64,000 nucleotides of DNA from NCBI RefSeq assembly GCF_037975245.1, contig NC_092562.1, positions 10,519,001-10,583,000 of the forward strand, written 5' to 3'. A model generated the notes under the pieces. It was given only the letters and a program-made list of their open reading frames with translations. It was not told where the DNA came from and did not search any database. Of the stretch, positions 1-13,500 are shown in pieces (position 1 is the first letter of the stretch; each line of letters starts with the position of its first letter). The position numbers and the translations under genes are program-made. Origin of the DNA: Apostichopus japonicus (taxonomy: Eukaryota; Echinodermata; Holothuroidea; Aspidochirotida; Stichopodidae).

Positions 1-430
1 CTATTTACGGTCACAGTGGTTTATTTTGCAAACAATTGAATCTAAAATATTGAAGTTCTCTGTCAATCATATAAGTATGCTTTGGTGAAGAATTGCGTTG
101 GTATTTTTTCCGGGTTATCTACATTAATATGAATAACCTCTGAAATATGCCATTAATTGATCTTATACTGGCATTGTTTTCTGAAGTTCATTAGTCTTTA
201 GATTCACCCTTGAACATTTGAAAAGAAAAACAATGAGAAACTTAGTTTTCACATCCTTGTGGCACGATGACATCACACGGTGACATCACAGATTAATAAT
301 ATTCCAGCCCAATGTCACGACTTTCAAAATACAAATGGAGCAAGATATTTGTTTGATATTTGAGTAAGATGTTCATTAAACATCTCTCATATTCTCCTTT
401 AAGAGCGTAAAGGAGAAATTCGGTCTGCTC
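1..430. other. Gene-free AT-rich flank
   Basis: I see no exon, RNA gene or recognisable repeat here. The only long reading frame nearby lies inside the MITE that begins at 431. Confidence 0.5.
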
Positions 431-732
431 CAGGCGCGTAGCCAGGAATTTGCCAAGGGAGGGGCGAAACTATATGCAAACTATCAGAGCCGTAGATACG
501 GCATTGCAAACTATCCGAGCGTAGCGTCACCATGAGTTGGCGCGAAGCGTACAAGAAAATTTTGGCTGAAGATGCCTCCCAGATCGCTGGAAATGGCACT
601 TCCCAGGCCTTGTAAGTTGCATCTTAGCAGTTTCTCATTTGAAATTACTGACGATATCATAAAAACATAAAAAATATATGCTCAAGAGGGGGGGGGGCGG
701 CTGCCCCTTCGCCCCCCTTAGCTACGCGCCTG
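431..732 (-). mobile_element. hAT-type MITE, copy A (type-1 core)
   Basis: Inverted ends CAGGCGCGTAGC (431) and GCTACGCGCCTG (721-732). Flanks GTCTGCTC (423-430) and GTCTCCTC (733-740) match at 7 of 8 bases, as an aged 8-bp hAT target duplication would. On the minus strand it carries the roughly 100-bp type-1 core (about 490-600) also found at 4690-4795, 40801-40905 and 46742-46858. It encodes no transposase. Confidence 0.7.
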
Positions 733-740
733 GTCTCCTC

Positions 741-2494
<1,754 letters not shown>

Positions 2495-2522
2495 CAATGT
2501 TCTGCGTAGCACTGAGAATTCT

Positions 2523-2809
<287 letters not shown>

Positions 2810-2904
2810 CTTGCATAATAAATACTTCCTTTCATCCACATGCGCGAACTATATGTACAGGATTCGAAATGCAGGCTCCCTTGTTTTATTGTATGCATAC
2901 TCGA

Positions 2905-3505
2905 GCCTAAGGTCCCCTTACTCATGGCTTTGTACTCGTACTCAGGACCTTGTACTCGTACGTATAGCAGTACTGAGGACCTTGTGGTCTCGCACCACAA
3001 TTAATTGTTCCATTAACTTACACACTAAACTCGTTACTTTCTAGACCTGCCAAAGCATAGATAGAAGTTTTCAACTAGTATATATCCTACCCACCAAATG
3101 ATAACTGAGATCTTGGATTATCATGGCACTTGCAAACTTCTATATCATGACCGTTTAGATTTTGAGCTATAGATGAGGAGCAAGTTAAGCATACTGAACC
3201 CCCACCCTTCCATCTGCTCGCTTGAGTAATATCAACATTTAACCAAACATTTTTAAATGGTTTATATCATCTTCGATCCTCCCTGTTTTCACACCATCCG
3301 TACTTTAATTATGCTCGTTCACACAAAGGCAGAAATGACAGTAACTGATAACATGCTTAAACAAGCTTTACCTTAGGTACTTTTAGCTCTTTTCTCTGAC
3401 AAATGTTAACCTTTCGAGCACATGTATACACTACTGTAATTGTGGTGCGGTACCTGTACTCGTTCTCGTACTCGCGACCTTGCAGTCGTATGAGTACAAT
3501 CATTT
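2905..3505. repeat. GTACTC-rich degenerate minisatellite patches
   Basis: Short runs of GTACTCGTACTC and GGACCTTGTACTC at 2905-2998 and 3446-3505. Related GTAC-rich patches occur at 24628-24810 (opposite orientation) and 30104-30262. The sequence between the patches is unremarkable. Confidence 0.5.
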
Positions 3506-3631
3506 AAGTCATTGTTTTTGAATCACAATCTTGTGTGTACATGTCTTTGCTTATGAAGTACCGGGTATGTGTTTCTTATGACGTATGTGTTCCTTAACTA
3601 GTACTTATAACGTTGTACTCATACTACATGC

Positions 3632-3999
3632 CAAGGGCGTAGGAACCGGGGGGGGGGGCTGGGGGCGCCAGCCCCCCAGTGAAAAATATGGGGGGGGGCG
3701 GAAGTATCGTTCCGCCCCCCGCTCCGCAAGTCAGAAAACCCCTTTTTCATTTCCAAATGAGAAAAAATCTCATTTGAAGCACCAAATTGCATCTAAGGCC
3801 AGGTGAAGATGCAAAATTCTTTACAAAATGGAGTGGGTGTTGAAGTGTGCTATATTGCACCAAATTGCATCTGAGGCCACCTGGAAATGCAAAAAAATTC
3901 CAACGGGGAGGGGGACACCCCCTCCCCTTAGACCCCTCCCCCAGGCCGGCCATCGGTCTTCAGCCCCCCCCCACTCAAAAGTACCTTCCTACGCCACTG
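3632..3999 (+). mobile_element. hAT-type MITE, copy B (type-2 core)
   Basis: Ends CAAGGGCGTAGGAA (3632) and TTCCTACGCCACTG (to 3999) are imperfect inverted repeats. A perfect 8-bp target duplication CTACATGC lies at 3624-3631 and 4000-4007, diagnostic of hAT-like insertion. The interior has poly-G/C stretches and the type-2 core around CCCCTCCCCTTAGACCCCTC (3910-3952), shared with 22125-22484 and 46953-46990. Non-autonomous. Confidence 0.85.
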
Positions 4000-4468
4000 C
4001 TACATGCTGACTTTACACAACAACTCCAATAGACACTGATACATGGCAATCATTAGTAAACATCGTAATATGAAATACGTTGAAGGAGGTAAATTGATTA
4101 TATGTCGATTAAAAGTAATTGAATTAAGTTATCATATACCTGTCAATTAACCAGGTGAACCAGAACAACCCCCTGATTAAAAAATGGTGGATGAAGCAGC
4201 AGTAGGTAGCTACACTGGGGGGGGGGGGGCGGAGGGAGGTGCTTCAACAATATTTGTGTCTCCCCCCAAAATAACTGCCAGAAAAATGTTTTTATTAAGG
4301 AAAAAATGTCTGACTGCCCCTCCCGCGAAAAAGTCTAGATACGCCCAATTGTATACAGGAGGTATATATTTTGTAGGTTTTATCATTATAGAACTACTTC
4401 CGCTTCTTTATAACTACTTTATTCACCTCTCCGATCTAATACGAAACACTTTTTCATTACATGCTACC

Positions 4469-4852
4469 CAGTGGCGGAGCGTCCATACAGTCAGGGGGGG
4501 GGGGGACGGATGCCCCCCCCCCCCCCCTGACGGACTCAAATGGACTGCTGGCGCCCTTTTCAGCTATTCACCACTTTTTACTTATTCGCGATTATTTACT
4601 TTTTATTGCGCTCTCATCTACCTATTGACATTTGTCACATTTTGTTGGTGATGACACCTATTTATTCTTCGTTTATCTGCAAATTAGCAAGGCCAGGAAA
4701 GGGTCATTTCCGGCGATATAGGGAGTATTTTTACTCCAAAATTTCTGTACGCTCTGCGCCAACCTGTGGTGGCGCTCCGACTAGATAAAGTCGAAAGCGC
4801 CCATACAGACCATTCTCGCCCCCTCTGACCAATACCCCTCCGCCACTGCATG
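4469..4852 (+). mobile_element. hAT-type MITE, copy C (type-1 core)
   Basis: Inverted ends CAGTGGCGGAG (4469) and CTCCGCCACTG (to 4848). The 8-mer ATGCTACC lies directly before the left end (4461-4468) and 4 bp beyond the right end (4853-4860), so the right junction gained CATG. It contains the type-1 core near 4690-4795. Confidence 0.75.
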
Positions 4853-4860
4853 ATGCTACC

Positions 4861-6552
4861 CTTCCCCAAATTCACCCCCATCTCGACACGGGCCTCACCT
4901 TACCCGCCCCTCATTCTTCTCTCTACAAATTGAACACTGCATCGAATGTTACGGTAATTTACGGTCACAGAGAACGATCCCCGCTATTTCATCAATTTCT
5001 ACCGGCCAGAATGACATTCATGTGGTCACCACGTCGCTGCATCCGTTGTTTGTGACTATATAAAATTATGAGCAACAGATAGTCTTTCTGTTATAAATAT
5101 AGGAAAGAATAAAAAGTTTCATCTCATGCTTAATTCCACTTTCACAGCTACAAAATAGCAGTTCTTATCCTGTTTCTTGGAAACTACAACACCCCAATAA
5201 CTGAATCCATCAGGAATCCATTAATAATGGTAATTGCTTTCGTGAAAATCTGCAGTTTTCAATTGTTCGTAGACCTTCTGCTATGACGCAATCGATAGAT
5301 GTTATAATGACAAATTCTTTCGTTTAGAGTCTTGCCCCCCGAAAGGATCGATGTAGACACGGGGATGGGCTGGTGACCTATTCGTCATCCTAACGAAGTA
5401 ATTAAATAACTGTCATCGGTTCTGGTATGTAGATATAGTGTCTATTGTTGTGGATGTCGAGAGATGACGTCATGTTTTCTCATGATCGAAAGGTCTGTCT
5501 CTATGGCGCCAAATATGTGTGTTTCATTACCATTCCAATGATAGGCAAACCTATAAACAAATCTATAAGCATTGGCATTATCTATGAATCGGTTAAATTA
5601 ATCTGTGTGTCAAGGGGGAGGGGGGGGGGGATATGATCGAGCCATAAACATAATGCAGAATCTCTGAAGAATATAACAATGAATGGCGGAATAAATATAA
5701 ATTCCAAAAATATGAATAATATAAGAATGAATGGAAGAATGAATAAACAAATGAACAAAAAGGTCGGCCCATATAAGAAAGAATTAAACCAATCATCAGA
5801 CCGAATTCAGGAACGACTTTAATGATGAATAAAAAAATAAATTTAATAATGAATAGAAAGAGAATAACGTAAATGTACCCCACCCCCACCCCGACCAAAA
5901 AAGCCATCCACACAACCAACTCTCATCGCAAATTCGCTATATATAATAAATAATTGCTTATAACGTAACAATTTTTACAATTCATGAACGCCGCGCTGAC
6001 CAAAACACCATGACTTTTGACCTTCGTCATCATTGTAACTATATACTTTGATAAAACTTCATTTTTAAGACTGCTATTCTATTCAACATTTTGTCCATAG
6101 CAAAAAGGCACTTGTCTCTTCAGTTGACCTCTGACCTCTCATTACACTCGTGAACAAACGCTACTTTGCTTCATCATTAAGTGTATACGAACGCGATGTA
6201 AGAAATTTAGCTGTGATGAAAACACGAATGGGCTGTTGCGCGAGTGCACTGCGGTCACCTTACATGCTTGTTTTTAAGAAGAAAATAGAAATCGTTTAAC
6301 GCTTTAAAACTTATTAATTATATACCCAAAGATTTGCTATGGAGCCTTGGTGATTGGTACCCGACTTCTCACCTTTTATCAGAAGCCCCTATCCACAATT
6401 TCTGTTCGGTGTACTCATGTTGTTAATTTTATGTATCCTACTTTACTTTATTTGTTGTATTTTGTTAGCTCCACAAAAATACCCTCCCCACCCCCCCTTC
6501 GCCTACGCTATAACCCCTTTACAACAGCCCCTTGACCTCTGGACATAAAATC
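4861..6552. other. Gene-free DNA
   Basis: AT-rich sequence with G/C homopolymer runs (about 5618, 5880, 6480). No exon with supported splice sites or homology was recognised. Confidence 0.4.
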
Positions 6553-6630
6553 AGTGTCCATGGGTAGTAAGTTGGTTAATGTGTCCACATATAAAACGGG
6601 AGGCCCGGGTTCAAATCCTGGTGGAGGCGG
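6553..6630 (+). repeat. tRNA-like sequence (SINE head or tRNA pseudogene)
   Basis: A good B box (CGGGTTCAAATCCTGG, 6605-6622) follows a weak A-box-like GTAAGTTGGTTAATG (about 6567-6582) at tRNA spacing. The T-arm pairs, but acceptor ends do not pair well enough for a functional tRNA. It is a likely SINE head or decayed tRNA. Confidence 0.35.
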
Positions 6631-7547
6631 TAAGTTATTCTTCACTGTTTTGGATTTTACAACTCGAATATTAAATTAGTACCTTTTTTAGTTTGGTAAA
6701 CAGGTGTACCAAAACCATCCGAGTATTACAAAAAAAAACACGAAAAAACCCCAAAACATTGCGATTAATCCAAATAAGACAATATGCCTATATTGTCTCA
6801 TGTGAATGTTAATAATTAATATATTAATTAATAGTGAATGACAGAACGTTATCGATTCTCAACATTTTGTCTCCAAGACACGTTTTTCATCAACATTAAT
6901 TACACAAAAACATCAAATATGAAAACTTGAAATTTTTTCCACATTTACTTTTCAATACATGCACTTGTAACATCATGCAAGCTGAGAAGCAAAAACGGTA
7001 TAGGAATTTGGTTTTGAAGAACGTCAAAATAATTAGGATTGTCAAATCAAAACGCAATGCTATATATGAAATATTGACCAAAACAATGTTGTCTCTCCTA
7101 GTGAAGTATTGCAAATAAATTCGTTAATTTTACATACATTGGTTATTTTTTAGGGTACCCAACCGGCTCTAGTTATAAATAGAGGGTCTCTAGTTATAAA
7201 AGTGGAAGCACGCCCTCGCTTTTGGTAAGGACGTTTCCTAGCAACAGACGCTGAAGTAGTGTAAACAGGAAGTACCTTGTGTAAACATCTATTTGATGCA
7301 TGTGGTTGCCAGCGCAGCACTCGATAGCTAACTTTGTGAACTTCCATCTTCGGTGTTAAGGTGTTAACTAGTCCCAAGTCTAAATAACTACGTTACTGTT
7401 TTACTGAGGCATGGTATCATAAACTTTATTTCACTTTCGAAAAATTTCAAAGATTTTCTACTCATGATTGAGGCAAACTAAATCAAAACAGTTAATAAAA
7501 ATAACTAATTATTGGTCGTTTTGTTAAGCCTTTACCAGTGAGATTGC
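6631..7547. other. Upstream region of the LEXM-like gene
   Basis: AT-rich to about 7140, then more GC-balanced up to the LEXM start codon at 7548. This stretch should contain promoter and 5' UTR. I see no convincing TATA box or upstream coding exon. Confidence 0.35.
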
Positions 7548-10500
7548 ATGGCCGCTACCGTAAAGGCATTCACAGGAGCTCCGTTTGGAACACAAAAGGC
7601 TAGGTAAGTAAAGCTAGTAGTATTATAAGTCTAGGCTACTGACAAGGAAAGTATACGGATTCACCATATTATCTGATTGAGTTTAAGACACCTTTCAGTG
7701 GGTTTACCAATGAGGACGTATCGGCTAGGTTATGAAAATTCTAGTCAACAGATGGCATTAATCTAACGGTGAAGTATAAATAAACTGACTAATAATATTG
7801 GTATACATAGGTACAGGATCACACACATAGTAACATAGCCTGTATGTGCTTATTTGAGGATTTTACCAGCCCCTTTTATCAAAGCCTAATATTTTGTATA
7901 ATCCCAGGAGAAAATTCCTGTTAATACCTGTTACAATTTCAATTGGTTTTAACCGGAACCAACAGGGACTAACAGGTACCTGTTAACGACAATTGGTTTT
8001 AACAGGTATTGTGACCAAAACCAGTTTATACCAGTTAATTGCCTGTTGCAACAGGTAAATTACCTGTAAGCTGTAACAGGTACCAATTGGTTTTAACAGG
8101 TACCTGTTAAACCAGTTGCTTTCAACAGGTAAAATACCTGTTGAAAACAACTGGTTTAACAGGTACCTGTTGAAAACAACTGGTTTAACAGGTACCTGTT
8201 GAAAACAACTGGTTTAACAGGTACCTGTTGAAAACAACTAGTTAAACAGGAACCTGTTGAAAACAACTGGTTTAACAGGTACCTGTTGAAAACAACTGGT
8301 TTAACAGGTACCTGTTGAAAGCAACTGGTTTAACAGGTACCTGTTGAAAACAACTGGTTTAACAGGTACCTGTTGAAAACAACTGGTTTAACAGGTACCT
8401 GTTGAAAACAACTGGTGTAACAGGTACCTGTTACACCAGTTGCATTCAAAAGGTACCAGTTGGTTCAAATTTTTGTCTCCACTTTAAGGCACATACTGGT
8501 GGATCACCGTTGTCAGGGAAGGTTTATGAGGGGAGGGGGGCTTGAAAATTTTTGTTTCTCAAAAAGTGCTTATATGCAAAATGATGCAATTATTTCCTTT
8601 TTTTTTGCTCCCTTCGTTTTTTTTTCACCGTCGGACATCACGTCCCCAATTTTTTTTTGTGAAGGTACTCTTTCCCCTGCCCCCCTCCCCCTTCCCCACC
8701 CTCACTGGCTTTGCCACTGCAAAGATGTGGTATAACATATGTCTGATCACTGAATTGTTTATTCTATTTGGTACATTAAGGTAAAATGAAAAATTCACAT
8801 ATTAAATTTATGAGAGAGTTCTTCCAGATAGTATATGAATACGTAGCATACACATACATCAAAAGATTGAGACGAGCTCGCATCTATATTTAGATCAGTG
8901 ATTCATAGTCTAAGAAAGTAAGACGCATATTGCCAAGTCAAGATCAAGATAAAAATAATTAATGTTTAAATTGTATTATGATTTAATCCTTTCTTATTTA
9001 CTGTTGTTTTAAATTTTTGATATTAATTAGTGATATTTGTAATTTTCAGTGACATAAAACTCTCAAATCGGGGCCAAAGACAATTTTTTTCATTTTTTCG
9101 ATAATCACATTTTGTACGAGGTTGAACTTTGACTTCAACACTATATTCAATTTCGAAACCGAGGAGCAACGGTAACTTGCATTGCACAGCGTAAGCATTG
9201 TTTGGCATGGTTTAATACGATCACTCTAAGCAACTTTCAACTGTTAATCACCCAAGAAGATCTATAGAAGAATGGAAGTATTAACCGCCACCATCGGCCT
9301 ACCTGTTGTTCCTTAAACTTGGAGGTAAAACTAACGTTAATTGTTAGGCCACTGGCACTTGTGACCGTTGTTAGGCTAGCGTTTCGCAATACACAAGTGC
9401 AATAACAGTGAGTAGCCTAGGTTTTCTATTGAGTACTGCAGTGCATTCTCAACACTAAACTGTGCATTCTAAACACCAATTAACAATGTGTTATGTGTGT
9501 ATTGGGCTAGATTGAACAGTCGCACATAATCTTCTAATTTATTTCCAAACAAATGCTGGGACTGAGTTTCAATAGTGTAGTTTACTTGAAGCTTAGGTCT
9601 ACACTCATTTGGTAAAGATTTCTTGAATTTCCCATGTGAATCTAAATGGGTAGGCTATGTGATATTGAATAAAACAAGGCTGGACCTTCAAACTTACTGT
9701 TACAGTAGGCTGAACAAATTATGTTGGCTAGTCACCGGTATTATATACTTTAGTACTACTACTAGTAAGACTAAAAAAACGACTGAAAGACAAACTGACT
9801 TAGTGTGACAAAGAACTGTTTCTTCTCTAGCCTAGGTCTAAATAAGACTTGTTAAGTGAGCAAGCAAAATAACAACTTAAAACAATTAGGCCTATAAATA
9901 AGTTGGCTCAGTGCATTTGTGTTTCTAAAATCTTGTATTTTTAGATCTTAAAAACAAACAAAGATTTAGCCCATGTTTTATTATCTCTGTAGTCTGGGCA
10001 TTTGATTCTGGTTGCAATGATGACACTCTGGTTCAAATGTTTAGCTTTATACAGTCTGCTTCAGACTTTGGGAATCTTTTTTTCAGATTATTGTGGAAGC
10101 AAATCTCACATCACTTTGTGGTGACAACTTTATTTCATTTTTTTCAAATGATGGCTACTGCTGCTTTGCTATTTCCTTTTTCCAGGAAGAATTGAAAAAC
10201 CAAATATCCAGGTGAGGTTTCCTGTGATGTACGACACCAGTGTGGAGGCAACAACAGAAGAGGAGAACGTATATGGCCTAAAGACATAATGGTGTAAGAT
10301 GACATTAAGAGTTTATCCAAGAGTCCAAAAAGCAAAGGAACAAGTGCCATAGAGAAAAAAGATGGAAGGGTGAGTTTAACTATTGTACCCAAATGAGTAA
10401 TGATATTATTTAGATACTTTTCATAACCTGTTTATATAAAATATAAAAAAACAGTCTGGTACATCATTTACGTACAAGCGTCATAAGTTTGGCCAATTTT

Positions 10501-13500
10501 TTACTGATTTGGGATAATTATAAACATGGTTATCAAGCTTTGAAAAATAACTTGGTGTTATAGTACAAAGCTAGTAATTATTTGGTAAGCTGCTATTCCT
10601 GGCTTATAACTTGAGGGACCTTGATTTAAATGTTTACCTCCCAATATGTTGATATAAAATTTTAATGTTAATGTATGTTTATGATAATGTGAGTTATCAT
10701 GTGCTATATCTGTATATATGCTTACAGGTATATCATATTTTCTGTTCACAGGTCAATATTGGTGCAGATTTTGGGCTTCCTGAAGACAAGTGGGAGGCCA
10801 TTTGTAGTTAAGAGAAACACTCTATGTTCGTGAAGACTTTACTGATGTTGATTTGGGGTACCAACACTTTGAAAACGAAAGTCGTTGGGAATGCTTGCAC
10901 AAGATTCAACAGTGACAGAGATGCAAAACCGCTGTTGTCTCCCGTGAAGGTTAATGCTATGGAAGGTTAGTCATTATGAAAAGCTTTCAAACAAGTTACC
11001 ATTTATATTACAAGCTCATGACTTAGTACACAAGTGTACAATATAATTGACTGAATAAGCTGTTTTTCAGGAGTAAGTAATTTTTTAACACTGACAGAAC
11101 TATTTATCAGTAGGATTATGCATTCCAGTATCATGAGTTAACAACTGATATCATTTTGGTTGGTTCTTAATTGCCTTTGAGTTCTGACAGGAAGCCTACA
11201 ATCAAACTACCATAGTGGTGTAGTTTTTCCAACCAAAAGATTGAGCAAACCCAAATTCTAAACCAAAATAATGTTCTTGGTTAGACTGTGATTGCTAGTC
11301 CATTCAGGTTGGATACCAACAGAGATAAATATCGTGAGACATTCTAAACCATAGGAAAGTTTGACCTTAACTTTCCATGAAAGCACTCATCTAGCAATGC
11401 AAGAGAGTTTGTTAAGTTTTAGGACCACACTGTTACTGTTAATCATGATAAGTCAATTCTTAAGTGTTCATACGCTTTGTTTCTTGCAGCACAATTCGTG
11501 GAACGTTGAAAGAAAGCTGCAGTTTACTGAGGAAGTTGCAAGGTTCAGCAAATACATATCCGAGAAGCTGACGTCAATCGTAAAACAAAGAAGGCCTTAA
11601 AACATTAGTATCATATTATTTTTTTCAATGGTTATTGCTTACCATTAAACAGTCTTTAGTTTTATTCAAACTGGCAGCATATTGCTGTCACTGACAAGTT
11701 AACTTTTCAGAGGAATTTTTCCAGACAGTTCTTTTTTCAAAGTAGGATTAAACCCATACTTATTATTATGTTTTAAACAGTTATTGTTTGCCATTATATG
11801 GTATTTAGTTTTTTAATTAAATTCAGGAAATGGAAAGTATGTTGCTGTCAATTACAACTTAAGTTTTCAATGGAGATCTTCTGGACAGTTTTTTTCTTGA
11901 AAGTGGTTTAACCATGACTATTATAGACTGATGTTGACTTTTACTTGGCAAAGTCATCTTTCCACTTTTGCCTTATTTTTTTTAAAGAACTAACATTTCT
12001 AGTAATCAGTATGTACAAATGCCATTAAACAGTATTCAGATTTTTATTCAAACTCCAGAATAGACAGTATATTGTCGTCACATATGTGTTCAGTATAAAT
12101 ATGCATTACAAATACATGCTTTGTAGGTAAATATTGTTTTTTTAAGATCTGATTGGTAGCCAATTTAAGAATGAATTCCTTTCAAAAGGTTACTGTCTGA
12201 CTAGCTATTATTATTGTCTGCCTAGCATGCAGAATTGCAGACTACATAGTTTGGTAATGCTAACTCTTGAATAACTTTTATCTATTCAGCTGTAACTTTT
12301 ATTTTGATATAATGATTGATAAAAATTAACCTTTATATTGTTTTAACAGATAGAGTTTCCTTTCTTAATTGCCACAGCAATAAATGAAATCATTGTTTTA
12401 ATGAACATATTTAGTTGGTATTTCATAATATATGTAAGTTTTTAATGTGTAATATGAAAGCGTTTACTTCAGAAGTTTGCTTTCTTGTTAGACTCCAAAT
12501 TTATGTTTTCTTTTTCATTGCCCTCAACTTTGCATTATTGTGCAGTCCTATACTTTTGTCATTCATGTTTGATCCATTAACTTGTCTTAACTTTGTTGGA
12601 ATAAAATGATATTTTCAGATTTTTGTTAACAGTGATTTTTACTCCATCTGCTGGAAGTTCTCCCTCGCCTTAACTTGCTTGTTAAGTGTTAGACCTACAT
12701 CATGTGCAACTGTAAAGAGTAATTTTAACCTGTTGAAATTCATCGCCACCTGTTTTCACCAGATAACTTGTTGAAAACAATTGAACCTGTGGAAAATCCT
12801 ACTGTTATAACCAGCTTAAAACCTTCCATACATGTTCTTACCTGTTCAAACGTTTTCAATACCAGTAAAGACATGTTGAAAACAGAACCAGTTAAAACCT
12901 GTTACCCCTGTTGAAAACAGTTGAAACCAGTTCATACAGTATGTTATTACCAGTTAATAGCTGTTGCGCCTGTTGAAAACAGTTGAAACCTGTTATTACC
13001 AGTTAATACCTGTTCATGCCAGTTAAAAGCTGTTGTGCCTGTTGAAACTTGTTGAAACCGGTTAATACCAGTTAAAAACTGTTATGCCGGTTGAAAACAG
13101 TTGAAACTTGTTATTACCAGTTAATACCTCTTAATACCAGTTAAAAACTGTTATGCCGGTTGAAAACAGTTGAAACTTGTTATTACCAGTTAATACCTCT
13201 TAATACCAGCTAAAGCTGTTGTGCCTGTTGAAACCTGTTGAAAACAGTTGAAACCTGTTAATACCAGCTAATACCTGTTAATACCAGTTAAAAACTGTTA
13301 TGCCTGTTGAAAACAGTTGAAACCTGTTAATACCAGTTAATACCTGTCAAAACCAGTTAACACCCGTTAATACCATTTAATACCTGTTATTACCTGTCAC
13401 CAAATACCAGTTGCAACAGGTACCTGTTAAAACCAGTTCAACAGGTATTAACTGGAATTTTCACCTGGGATGTCATGCTTGTAAAATTTGACTGGTTAGC

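Larger units (their letters stand above)
7903..13469. mobile_element. Large TIR element with subterminal repeat arrays and a BEN-domain gene remnant
   Basis: The 31 bases from 7902 (TCCCAGGAGAAAATTCC...) match the reverse complement of the 31 bases ending at 13470 at 29 positions, so the 5.57-kb block has real inverted ends. Inside each end lies a long array built from CCTGTTGAAAACAACTGG-like words (about 7915-8460 and 12725-13465). The centre holds a broken BEN-domain gene (10211-11600) and three degenerate repeats of about 190 bp (11625-12080). No transposase was recognised, so it is probably non-autonomous or of an unfamiliar superfamily. The target duplication is unclear; only AT is shared at the borders. 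It lies wholly within LEXM intron 1. Confidence 0.75.

Noticed and set aside
8130-8430. CRISPR-like regular 29-bp repeats
   Set aside because: Units are contiguous with no spacers and lie in an animal intron inside a TIR element.
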